From NCBI GenBank assembly GCA_044356745.1, contig JBIKVP010000050.1, positions 1-14,066 of the forward strand: DNA of 14,066 nt. The letters are read 5' to 3'. The DNA comes from JBIKVP01 sp044356745. GTDB taxonomy: Bacteria > Pseudomonadota > Alphaproteobacteria > Rhizobiales > Beijerinckiaceae. Made by a program: the position numbers and the translations under genes. The notes under the pieces were generated by a model that saw nothing but the letters and a program-made list of their open reading frames with translations, made no database searches and had not been told where the DNA came from. How positions within the stretch are numbered: the first letter of the stretch is position 1; every line of letters begins with the position of its first letter. Shown here in pieces: positions 6,960 to 13,939 of the stretch.

Positions 6960-8485
6960 TGGGAATTCTCTCTGGCCTTTTAATTCTTCCGCTTATTGGT
7001 GCACTACTTATTCTTGTCTTACGCGGGGATGAGCGTTTTGTACGATCTAACGCGCTGTGGATTGCTTTAGCGACAACAGTTATAACATTTGCAGTTTCTC
7101 TTAAAGCTTGGTCACTTTTTGACGCATCATCACCAGCATTTCAGCTGGTTGAAACCTACCCTTGGCTCGCGCCCAACGTCTCATTCAAGCTTGGTGTCGA
7201 TGGCTTTTCAATGCCGTTTATTCTGTTGACAACATTCTTAATGCCATTTTGCATTGTGGCGTCATGGGTTTCAATTCAGAAACGATTGAAAGAATATCTC
7301 ATTGCTTTTCTTGTACTTGAGACACTGATGATTGGTGTGTTTTCTGCGCTTGATCTCATTTTGTTTTATATTTTCTTTGAAGCTGGTTTGATCCCAATGT
7401 TCCTTATTATTGGAATATGGGGCGGAAAACGGCGTATTTATGCCAGTTTTAAGTTCTTTCTTTACACGCTTCTCGGCTCACTTCTCATGCTTCTTGCGAT
7501 CATGGCGATGTATTGGCAAGCGGGCACAACTGATATTGAAGCACTCCTGAAATACAAGTTTGCTGCATCTCTGCAGACATGGCTGTGGCTCGCATTTTTT
7601 GCATCCTTTGCTGTAAAAATGCCGATGTGGCCTGTGCATACATGGTTGCCTGACGCGCACGTTGAAGCGCCTACAGCAGGATCAGTCATTCTGGCGGCGA
7701 TTTTACTTAAGATGGGGGGGTATGGTTTCATTCGCTTTTCCCTACCGATGTTTCCCGAAGCGTCACAGTATTTCGCACCATTCGTGATGACACTCTCTGT
7801 CATTGCCATTATTTACACATCCCTTGTTGCGCTTGTTCAGGAGGATATCAAAAAGCTGATCGCTTATTCCTCTGTTGCGCACATGGGTTTTGTGACTATG
7901 GGGCTATTTTCATTCAATGAACAAGGCATTCAAGGCGCAATGTTTCAGATGATCTCACACGGCTTTGTGTCAGGTGCACTGTTCTTGTGTGTTGGCGTGA
8001 TTTATGATCGGATGCATACGCGTGAGATCAGTGCATACGGCGGTATTGTACAGCGTATGCCAGTTTATGCGGTTGTCTTTATGGTGTTCACGATGGCGAA
8101 TGTTGGCTTGCCGGGAACGTCTGGGTTTGTCGGTGAGTTTTTGACCCTTGTTGGTGCGTTTAAATACAATCCATGGGTGGCATTTTTTGCAACATTTGGT
8201 GTCATTTTGTCAGCGGCTTATGCACTGTGGCTTTATCGACGCGTTGTGTTTGGCGAATTGGTTAAAGACTCGCTTAAAACGATCAAAGATCTCAATGCGC
8301 GCGAAGCGCTCATTCTTGCTCCGCTCGTCATTCTCACAATCTATTACGGTGTTCAACCGCAGGCGATTTTAGATGCGTTTGCCGCTTCAACAACTGCGCT
8401 GCTTAAAGTAACGTCTTTTGCCGCTGATAGCGCTTCACCTATCGCGACAGCGCTGTTTTCTTCAGCACCACCACTTTTGCCATAA
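6959..8485 (+). CDS. nuoM: NADH-quinone oxidoreductase subunit M (complex I)
   Basis: NuoM is the middle antiporter-like proton pump of the complex I membrane arm, with about 14 helices. In the 508-residue protein the expected charged residues are present: Glu141 in YIFFEAGLIPMF, Lys220 in FAVKMPMWPVHTWLPDAH, Lys251 in ILLKMGGYGF and Glu393 in GFVGEFL. The frame is open upstream to 6929, inside nuoL. The ATG at 6959 is chosen because it overlaps the nuoL stop by one base (TGATG), has GGAGGGGG just before it, and gives the standard start MGILSGLLILPLIGA. The overlap implies coupled translation with nuoL. nuoN starts 13 bp after the stop. Confidence 0.97.
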   Translation: MGILSGLLILPLIGALLILVLRGDERFVRSNALWIALATTVITFAVSLKAWSLFDASSPAFQLVETYPWLAPNVSFKLGVDGFSMPFILLTTFLMPFCIVASWVSIQKRLKEYLIAFLVLETLMIGVFSALDLILFYIFFEAGLIPMFLIIGIWGGKRRIYASFKFFLYTLLGSLLMLLAIMAMYWQAGTTDIEALLKYKFAASLQTWLWLAFFASFAVKMPMWPVHTWLPDAHVEAPTAGSVILAAILLKMGGYGFIRFSLPMFPEASQYFAPFVMTLSVIAIIYTSLVALVQEDIKKLIAYSSVAHMGFVTMGLFSFNEQGIQGAMFQMISHGFVSGALFLCVGVIYDRMHTREISAYGGIVQRMPVYAVVFMVFTMANVGLPGTSGFVGEFLTLVGAFKYNPWVAFFATFGVILSAAYALWLYRRVVFGELVKDSLKTIKDLNAREALILAPLVILTIYYGVQPQAILDAFAASTTALLKVTSFAADSASPIATALFSSAPPLLP

Positions 8486-8498
8486 CAGGGGATTCTTC

Positions 8499-9938
8499 GT
8501 GACTGCTGCTCTCATCTTGCCTCAGCTACAATTAATTCTGCCAGAATTGGTGTTGGTGGGAGGTGCCTTGGCGTTAGTGCTGGTAGGTGCAATTCGTGGT
8601 GAGCGCTCTTTTACGCTGGTGACGATTTTATCCTACCTGTTGTTGATCATTGCCTTAGTTCTTGTCGTTCGTCAGCCTATGGCTGCAACAACAGCTTTTA
8701 ACGGTGCATACATCGCGGATGGTTTTGGCCGCTTCATGAAAATTTTGACTTTGGCAGGTTCAGCACTATCACTCGCAATGGCAGTTGATTTTTTACGACG
8801 CGAAGGTATGGCAAAGTTTGAGTATCCCCTTTTAATCCTGCTCTCAACAGCTGGTATGATGTTAATGATTTCTGCGAATGATCTCATTTCGCTCTACTTG
8901 GGTCTCGAATTACAAAGTCTCTCGCTTTATGTGCTTGCAGCAATGAATCGTGATAATGCGCGTTCGGCTGAAGCGGGTCTGAAATATTTCGTTCTTGGGG
9001 CGCTTTCATCAGGTATGCTGCTCTATGGCGCATCCTTGCTTTATGGCTTTGCAGGAACAGTCTCTTTCCCAGGATTGGCCGCTGCGCTCAAAGATGGCAC
9101 GCATATCGGTGTCATTTTTGGTGTTGTCTTTGTTGCGGCCGGCCTTGCGTTTAAAATGTCAGCTGTGCCATTTCACATGTGGACTCCAGATGTTTATGAA
9201 GGTGCACCGACGCCCGTAACAGCATTTTTTGCTTCGGCTCCTAAAGTTGCTGCTGTTGCCCTGACATTGCGTGTGTTTATTGATGCGCTTCCAGGACTTA
9301 TTCATGAATGGCAGCAAATCATTGTGTTTATGGCGATTGCTTCAATGGTTTTAGGATCATTTGCTGCCATTGGGCAGGGCAACATTAAGCGTCTTCTGGC
9401 GTATTCATCGATCGGACACGTAGGTTTTGCATTGATTGGTTTAGCGACAGGCACGGTTGAAGGTGTTCAAGCTGTGCTCGTTTATATGGCGATTTATGTC
9501 ATGATGACGGTTGGTGTATTCGCTTGCGTACTCTCATTACGCACATCCAAGGGGTTGGTTGAAGGCATTGACCGTTTAGGCGGGTTATCTAAAGCGCAAC
9601 CGCTTCTTGCATTTTGTCTTGCGATGATGATGTTCTCACTTGCGGGTATTCCATGGCTGGCTGGTTTTTTTGCCAAGTTTTATGTGCTCGCTGCAGCTGT
9701 GAAAGTGAATATGCTTACGCTTGCAGTGATTGCCGTTTTAGCCAGTACGGTTGCTGCGTATTACTACTTACGTGTTGTGAAGGTAATCTATTTTGATGAG
9801 CCGCAAGAGACATTTGTAAGTGCGCCATTAGAGCTTAAAGTGATTATGGTTTTAACAACGCTTCTGGTCTTCTTATTTTGGCTTGCACCTGGTCCATTGT
9901 TGAAGTCCGCTCATATGGCTGCAAAATCGTTATTTTAA
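8499..9938 (+). CDS. nuoN: NADH-quinone oxidoreductase subunit N (complex I)
   Basis: NuoN is the third antiporter-like proton pump of complex I, next to NuoK. The 479 residues include Glu137 in YLGLELQSLSLYVL, Lys219 in LAFKMSAVPFHMWTPDVYEG, Lys249 in SAPKVAA, the segment NIKRLLAYSSIGHVGF (295-310), and Lys393 in FFAKFYV. The frame is open upstream to an ATG at 8418, but that part overlaps nuoM by 68 bp and does not look like NuoN. The GTG at 8499 is preferred: AGGGGA lies six bases before it and the resulting start, MTAALILPQLQLILPE, fits the family. It closes the nuo block; birA begins 21 bp downstream. Confidence 0.96.
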   Translation: MTAALILPQLQLILPELVLVGGALALVLVGAIRGERSFTLVTILSYLLLIIALVLVVRQPMAATTAFNGAYIADGFGRFMKILTLAGSALSLAMAVDFLRREGMAKFEYPLLILLSTAGMMLMISANDLISLYLGLELQSLSLYVLAAMNRDNARSAEAGLKYFVLGALSSGMLLYGASLLYGFAGTVSFPGLAAALKDGTHIGVIFGVVFVAAGLAFKMSAVPFHMWTPDVYEGAPTPVTAFFASAPKVAAVALTLRVFIDALPGLIHEWQQIIVFMAIASMVLGSFAAIGQGNIKRLLAYSSIGHVGFALIGLATGTVEGVQAVLVYMAIYVMMTVGVFACVLSLRTSKGLVEGIDRLGGLSKAQPLLAFCLAMMMFSLAGIPWLAGFFAKFYVLAAAVKVNMLTLAVIAVLASTVAAYYYLRVVKVIYFDEPQETFVSAPLELKVIMVLTTLLVFLFWLAPGPLLKSAHMAAKSLF

Positions 9939-9959
9939 TTTTTCTGAAAAGTTTCTACC

Positions 9960-10733
9960 GTGATTTTAAGCGGTCATGCATCATCATTAGGGTATCGCTT
10001 GCAACATATGCGGGAAGCAACATCTACTAATGATGTTGCTCTGCGCGCAGCTGAAACAGGTGATAGTGGCGCCTTATGGGTTGTTGCAGATCAACAAACA
10101 CAAGGGCGCGGGAGGCATGGCCGAAGCTGGCATTCGCCTGAAGGTAATTTATTTGCCAGTCTTCTTCTTATTAATCCGTGTGATCCTATACTTGCAGCGC
10201 AACTTGGATTTGTTGCAGGTCTTGCGCTCCATGAAGCACTTAGCGGTGTTTCAAAAAATCTTGCAATGCGCTTAACGCTTAAATGGCCGAATGATGTGCT
10301 GCTTGATGGCGCAAAGTGTGCAGGGATTTTGCTCGAAGGGCATCGCTTGCCCAATCAAAACGCTTTTGCCGTGATTATTGGCATTGGGGTGAATATTGCT
10401 CATGCTCCCGCTGATATGCCATATCCTGCAACTGCTCTTCATAGACTTGACACGCGAGTAAACAGGGTAAGCTTATTTGAAGTGTTAAGTGATGCATTCT
10501 CACGGCGTTTTTTAGAGTGGCATAATCCACGCCAAGGTTTTGTTACTATACGTGAAGACTGGCTTGTTCATGCTGCGGGTTTAGGGGGGGCAATTACCCT
10601 GCGCCTTCCGCACCAAACCAAAACGGGTATCTTTGCTGGGCTTGATGCGTTTGGCCGTCTGGAACTACATCACCCTTCAACAAAAGCGATTGAATACCTC
10701 GATGCGGGTGATCTGTTTTTTGTGCAAGAATGA
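9960..10733 (+). CDS. birA: Biotin--[acetyl-CoA-carboxylase] ligase, monofunctional
   Basis: BirA activates biotin with ATP and attaches it to the lysine of the biotin carboxyl carrier protein of acetyl-CoA carboxylase. The 257-residue protein has the ligase core: EATSTNDVA (19-27), the biotinyl-AMP loop GRGRHGRSWHSPEGNL (49-64) and LKWPNDVLLDGAKCAGILLEG with catalytic Lys near 109. A C-terminal BPL_C barrel occupies about 208-255. There is no N-terminal helix-turn-helix, so it is the enzyme-only form and not a biotin-operon repressor. The start is a GTG at 9960, since the next ATG (10008) would remove residues just before EATSTN; the ribosome-binding sequence is weak. nuoN-birA is a common pair in alphaproteobacteria, often followed by the RNase J gene, which is absent here. 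Confidence 0.94.
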   Translation: MILSGHASSLGYRLQHMREATSTNDVALRAAETGDSGALWVVADQQTQGRGRHGRSWHSPEGNLFASLLLINPCDPILAAQLGFVAGLALHEALSGVSKNLAMRLTLKWPNDVLLDGAKCAGILLEGHRLPNQNAFAVIIGIGVNIAHAPADMPYPATALHRLDTRVNRVSLFEVLSDAFSRRFLEWHNPRQGFVTIREDWLVHAAGLGGAITLRLPHQTKTGIFAGLDAFGRLELHHPSTKAIEYLDAGDLFFVQE

Positions 10734-10762
10734 AACTTAAGGATTTGCCCCTCAAACGTCAT

Positions 10763-10816
10763 AGGCGCTTACCTACATCAAGCTTGGCCATGACGAATAG
10801 GTAAGACTTGCCGCCT
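10763..10816 (+). repeat. Two-part inverted repeat after birA: weak terminator or upstream activating region
   Basis: CTTACCTA (10768-10775) and TAGGTAAG (10798-10805) are perfect 8-bp arms around a 22-nt loop. Outside them AGGCG (10763-10767) can pair with CGCCT (10812-10816) if six bases bulge out. TTTTT follows at 10823-10827. This could be a weak terminator of the nuo-birA transcript. Its centre is also about 140 bp upstream of the predicted sigma-54 start, a normal distance for an enhancer-binding activator. Confidence 0.4.
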
Positions 10817-10845
10817 GTACATTTTTCACTCAAAATTGGATGTCG

Positions 10846-10860
10846 CACATCATGTGATGC
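10846..10860. promoter_or_regulatory. Overlapping short palindromes upstream of the sigma-54 promoter
   Basis: CACAT-C-ATGTG (10846-10856) overlaps CATCA-TG-TGATG (10848-10859). Such symmetry fits a dimeric DNA-binding protein, and the site is about 70 bp before the predicted flgI transcription start. No specific regulator can be named from the sequence. Confidence 0.3.
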
Positions 10861-10897
10861 CCTTGTAAAATCAATAGCATAGCTCGTATATTAATGA

Positions 10898-10913
10898 TGG
10901 CACGATCCTTGCA
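10898..10913 (+). promoter_or_regulatory. Sigma-54 (RpoN) promoter of the flgI operon
   Basis: TGGCACG-ATCC-TTGCA is an exact match to the core sigma-54 consensus (TGGCACG, four bases, TTGCA). The -24 GG is at 10899-10900 and the -12 GC at 10911-10912, with the required 10 bp between them. Transcription should start about 12 bp further, near 10924. This places the ATG at 10947 some 23 nt into the message with AAGGA at 10931-10935 and excludes the TTG at 10917 as a start. Sigma-54 control of flagellar genes is established in Caulobacter and some other alphaproteobacteria. Confidence 0.9.
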
Positions 10914-10946
10914 AAGTTGAATTGCAATAGAAGGATTTTGCTGAAA

Positions 10947-12137
10947 ATGCAGGCTAGTTTTTCCAAAAATTCACATGATACGATACATGATGCAAGCGTA
11001 TCGTGGGCGCATATGTTACGGCTGCTTATTGTTTTACTCGTTGGTCTCATCACCGTTGTTTTGATGCTTGCGCACACGTCTGTGCAGGCACAGACAATGT
11101 CGCGGATTAAAGATCTGGCGAGCATTGAGGGCGTGCGTCAAAATCAGCTCATTGGCTATGGTCTTGTGGTTGGCCTCAATGGTACGGGTGATACACTCAA
11201 TAATATTCCTTTTACAAAACAATCACTTCAGGCCATGTTAGAGCGCATGGGTGTTAATACCCGTGGCGCAACGATGCGTACGGCCAACGTTGCAGCAGTG
11301 ATGGTGACGGCGAACCTTCCACCATTTGCGACGCAGGGGACACGTATTGATGTCACGGTGTCAGCGCTTGGTGATTCAAAATCGCTTCAAGGTGGTACTT
11401 TGCTTGTTACGCCTCTTTTAGGAGCGGATGGTGAGGTCTATGCAGTTTCACAAGGTGCGGTAACAATTGCAGGATTTAATGCTGAGGGAGATGCGGCAAA
11501 AATTACCCGTGGTGTTCCAACAGTCGGACGTATCGCGAATGGCGCCTTGATTGAGCGCGAGATTGAATTTCGCCTTGATGTGCAGAAAACGTTGCGCCTG
11601 TCATTGCGTAATCCTGATCTCACAACTGCACGTCGTATTGCCGCTTCTATTAATGATTTCATGGGCGCTGATACAGCTGAACCGATTGATCCTTCAACGG
11701 TCGCCATCCGTGTGCCTGAACGTTATCAAGGGAATATGATTCGATTGCTGACTGAAATTGAGCAGTTGCGCATTGAGCCAGATAATACTGCACGCATTAT
11801 TATTGATGAGCGATCTGGGATTATCGTGATGGGCAAAGATGTGCGGGTTTCAACCGTTGCCGTCGCACAGGGCAATCTCACCGTCACAATCAGTGAAGTG
11901 CCCGAGGTTGTACAGCCTGAAGCCTTTTCAGAAGGGCAAACTGTCGTTATTCCGCGCACGGGTGTGAATGTGAACACCGGTGATAAAAACAAGCTCGCCA
12001 TTGTGCGGGATAGCGTGACACTGCGTGATTTAGTCGATGGCCTTAATGCGTTAGGCATCGGCCCACGCGATATGATTGCGATTTTACAAGCCATTAAATC
12101 TGCAGGTGCTTTGCAGGCTGATATTGAAGTGATGTGA
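10947..12137 (+). CDS. flgI: Flagellar P-ring protein FlgI
   Basis: FlgI is exported by Sec to the periplasm and polymerises into the P ring, the bushing around the flagellar rod in the peptidoglycan layer. The 396-residue precursor has a long 22-residue N-region, a hydrophobic core from about 23 to 44 and likely cleavage after VQA (48), leaving QTMSRIKDLASIEGVRQNQLIGYGLVVGL-type sequence, which is diagnostic. Other conserved parts are GLNGTGDT, MVTANLPPFATQGTRIDVTVSALGD and the tail DLVDGLNALGIGPRDMIAILQAIKSAGALQADIEVM. The ATG at 10947 is chosen from the sigma-54 promoter and AAGGA. An ATG at 11013 (MLRLLIVLLVG) would give a more standard signal peptide but lacks a good ribosome-binding sequence. 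The usual partner flgH (L ring) is not in the window. Confidence 0.96.
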   Translation: MQASFSKNSHDTIHDASVSWAHMLRLLIVLLVGLITVVLMLAHTSVQAQTMSRIKDLASIEGVRQNQLIGYGLVVGLNGTGDTLNNIPFTKQSLQAMLERMGVNTRGATMRTANVAAVMVTANLPPFATQGTRIDVTVSALGDSKSLQGGTLLVTPLLGADGEVYAVSQGAVTIAGFNAEGDAAKITRGVPTVGRIANGALIEREIEFRLDVQKTLRLSLRNPDLTTARRIAASINDFMGADTAEPIDPSTVAIRVPERYQGNMIRLLTEIEQLRIEPDNTARIIIDERSGIIVMGKDVRVSTVAVAQGNLTVTISEVPEVVQPEAFSEGQTVVIPRTGVNVNTGDKNKLAIVRDSVTLRDLVDGLNALGIGPRDMIAILQAIKSAGALQADIEVM

Positions 12138-12140
12138 TCT

Positions 12141-12190
12141 GGAGCATTTACAAGCAAAGTGGGAACCGTTTTGCGTTAAGTAAATGCTAC
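12141..12190. repeat. Dispersed palindromic element between flgI and flgJ
   Basis: AGCATTTAC (12143-12151) and GTAAATGCT (12180-12188) are perfect 9-bp arms. Inside, GCAAA (12154-12158) pairs with TTTGC (12170-12174) around GTGGGAACCGT. The architecture GAGCATTT..GCAAAGTGGGAACCG..TTTGCGT..AAATGC matches a palindromic repeat that I recall as common between genes of Rhizobiales and relatives (RPE-like). It lies 3 bp after the flgI stop, inside the presumed operon. It could partly block transcription or protect the flgI message; no T tract follows. Confidence 0.6.
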
Positions 12191-12219
12191 AAAACAAAAA
12201 ATAAAAAGGAAGATAAGAT

Positions 12220-12624
12220 ATGGCCGCACCGATACCCGCTCTCGCTTTAGGCCTGAATGTTGCGGGCAATCTGATCAATCAGATTGGCAAAGGCATTAAT
12301 AGTGCCAATAAAGACGCATCCTCTCAAGCGAGCAAACTTGATCCTATGCTGGAAGCCAAACTAGCTAAGCTTGATCCTGCCGTTCAGCAAAAGCTGAAAG
12401 CAAAGGCGCAGGAATTTGAGACAGTATTTCTTGAAAATATGTTGGCGCACATCACAGAAAGCGCTGGTGAAGAGGGGCCTCTCGGCGATAACGGTACGGG
12501 TGGAAACAATTACAAATCTATGCTGGTCAATGAGTACGCTAAAACGATGTCGCAATCAGGCGGTGTTGGATTATCGAATAACATTTTGCGTGAGCTTGTA
12601 AAGTTGCAAGAAGCGAAAGGGTGA
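12220..12624 (+). CDS. flgJ: Rod-binding protein, FlgJ N-terminal domain type (CheL-like)
   Basis: This 134-residue protein corresponds to the rod-scaffolding half of FlgJ, which caps the growing flagellar rod in the periplasm. The core is at about 61-130: AKAQEFETVFLENMLAHITE, then a Gly-rich stretch, then YKSMLVNEYAKTMSQSGGVGLSNNILRELVKLQ, as in the rod-binding family. The C-terminal peptidoglycan hydrolase domain of enterobacterial FlgJ is absent, which is normal for alphaproteobacteria, where a separate enzyme acts; Caulobacter calls this protein CheL. No signal peptide is evident, and it probably leaves through the flagellar export gate. AGGAAG lies before the ATG. The gene follows flgI by 82 bp, most of it taken up by a palindromic repeat. 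Confidence 0.88.
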   Translation: MAAPIPALALGLNVAGNLINQIGKGINSANKDASSQASKLDPMLEAKLAKLDPAVQQKLKAKAQEFETVFLENMLAHITESAGEEGPLGDNGTGGNNYKSMLVNEYAKTMSQSGGVGLSNNILRELVKLQEAKG

Positions 12625-12692
12625 GACCAAGAATATCATAAGCGTCGCTTCAGTGTTCGTAATGACAATACATTTTCAAAAGGACAATAGCC

Positions 12693-13172
12693 ATGATGAC
12701 ACAACATCAACAGTCTCAGACACTTCTCGATGTGACATCGCCTCTTGCAGCGCAAGAATTACTCGTTGGGGCGATGAGTGCCATTCAAACGCTTAAAGTT
12801 GTGCTGGAGCATGAAACCAGGCTGATGAAATTAGGTCGTGTACGTCAGGCGCTTGAATTAACTGAACAAAAAGAAGCGGCAAGCAAACTTTACATGATCA
12901 CTTTGGAGCGTGTTAAAGCCAATATGCTTGCGCTAAAACGTTTTGCATCTGACAGATTGGTTCAGCTCAAAAAATGTCATGTAGAGTTTCAAAGCATCTT
13001 GGAAGAAAACAAGATGATTCTTGTGACAACAAAAGCAGTTACAGAAGACCTTATTCGATCTGTCGCGCAAGAGACGCAAAGTAAAAAACAGCTTGTTGGT
13101 TATAATCAGGGACGCTCAAGCGTTAAATCACTTGCAAATACAGGTGGTTTCTTTGTTGAAAAACGTGCCTGA
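12693..13172 (+). CDS. FlgN-like flagellar protein (FlbY-type)
   Basis: This predicted 159-residue, mostly helical cytoplasmic protein has the features of FlgN chaperones, which hold the hook-filament junction proteins FlgK and FlgL before export. Residues 20-125 form long amphipathic helices with heptad-like spacing (LLVGAMSAIQTLKVVLEHETRLMKLGRV, then ELTEQKEAASKLYMITLERVKAN; each a continuous helix). The C-terminal end is Ser/Gly/Lys-rich and probably disordered, including GYNQGRSS. Assignment rests on the fold pattern and on the position after flgI and the rod-binding gene, an order I recall from Caulobacter (flgI-cheL-flbY). AAAGGA lies 8 nt before the first of two adjacent ATGs (12693, 12696); either may be used. 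Confidence 0.7.
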   Translation: MMTQHQQSQTLLDVTSPLAAQELLVGAMSAIQTLKVVLEHETRLMKLGRVRQALELTEQKEAASKLYMITLERVKANMLALKRFASDRLVQLKKCHVEFQSILEENKMILVTTKAVTEDLIRSVAQETQSKKQLVGYNQGRSSVKSLANTGGFFVEKRA

Positions 13173-13416
13173 TAAGCGATTGCATCATGTTTGAATTCTT
13201 TCACTATTTTCATTAAGTTTCATTGAGTTGCTTAATCAATGATTAGTTGTGCTTTATAACCTCATTTTTAAATATTTGCGTTATTTTTAAATTGTACGCG
13301 AGAAGTGCGTACCCGAAATAGCGTGATCGTGAGAGAAAAAATCATGGCTGTTCGGTACTTTGTTTGAACACCCTGCATGTCAAAGTGCTCTGTTGTGTTC
13401 AGAAAAGGAGAGAGCC
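13173..13416. other. AT-rich intergenic region before the FlaG-like gene
   Basis: These 244 bp hold no gene. They are strikingly AT-rich up to about 13293, which is typical of a promoter region, but I see no clear -35/-10 pair and no second sigma-54 site. Two symmetric elements stand out: TAATCA-A-TGATTA (13233-13245), a possible operator, and GTACGC (13294-13299) with GCGTAC (13307-13312), a 6-bp hairpin with a 7-nt loop. The gap suggests that the FlaG-like gene has its own promoter. Confidence 0.5.
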
Positions 13417-13872
13417 ATGGAGATTGGCATTACCCCACGTGCGTCACCCGTGACGGTTTCGTCACCGGCCGCAATACGTCCTGAAAGCGCCCCATCAGTG
13501 CAAGCTGTACGAACGGAGCTTACAACAACGCGTGCCGTGACAGCGAATAATGAAACACAGCAAATTCGCTCCGACGTAAATACGGCACGTCCTGAAACAA
13601 GCGCAACATCACGCGCAGTTCAAGATGCTCAAACGCGAACAGCGACACTTGATCGGGCGCTTAGTTTTGATACACGCACAAATGAAGTTATTTTTCAGGT
13701 GCTTAATCAAAATACTGGCGAAGTTGTGAGGCAAATTCCTGAAGAATCAGTGCTCAAAATGCGCGCAATTTATCGAGAGGCGGCGCAAAAGGCATCAGAG
13801 CAAGTCGTGTCTTTAGGTACATCATCAAATGCGTCACAGTCGGTAAAGCAAGTTGCGGAACGCGTTGCGTAG
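13417..13872 (+). CDS. FlaG-family-like flagellar protein
   Basis: This 151-residue protein has a low-complexity N-terminal part (1-90) rich in Ala, Thr, Ser, Pro and Arg, and a short folded C-terminal part. The latter reads LSFDTRTNEVIFQVLNQNTG then EVVRQIPEESVLKMRAIYREA, which closely follows the FlaG pattern (strand - D.TG..VV.V.D..TGEVIRQIP - helix). FlaG proteins influence filament length or assembly in several bacteria, but the mechanism is not settled. The frame is open to 13360, but AGGAG ends 6 nt before the ATG at 13417, and the extra 19 residues look unrelated. The neighbours (flgI, rod-binding protein, FlgN-like) support a flagellar role. A palindromic repeat follows the stop. Confidence 0.7.
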   Translation: MEIGITPRASPVTVSSPAAIRPESAPSVQAVRTELTTTRAVTANNETQQIRSDVNTARPETSATSRAVQDAQTRTATLDRALSFDTRTNEVIFQVLNQNTGEVVRQIPEESVLKMRAIYREAAQKASEQVVSLGTSSNASQSVKQVAERVA

Positions 13873-13896
13873 AACGTGCTGAAAAATTGGTTGGTC

Positions 13897-13919
13897 ATCA
13901 CCGGACTTGATCCGGTGAT
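13897..13919. repeat. Alphaproteobacterial palindromic repeat after the FlaG-like gene
   Basis: ATCACCGGA (13897-13905) and TCCGGTGAT (13911-13919) form a perfect 9-bp stem with the loop CTTGA. The core CCGGACTTGATCCGG in the context GGTCAT resembles a dispersed intergenic repeat that I recall as very common in Rhizobiales (GTCAT..CCGG-CTTGA-CCGG..AT). It lies 24 bp after the stop codon and could also end transcription or protect the 3' end, though no T tract follows. Confidence 0.65.
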
Positions 13920-13939
13920 TGCGATAAATTTATACATGG

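Noticed and set aside
8418..8498. N-terminal extension of nuoN from the ATG at 8418
   Set aside because: It overlaps nuoM, the added residues are not membrane-like, and the GTG at 8499 has a good ribosome-binding sequence.
10734..10946. Remnant of the RNase J gene (rnj) after birA
   Set aside because: No frame in this stretch shows the metallo-beta-lactamase motifs or the expected N-terminus; it is non-coding with inverted repeats.
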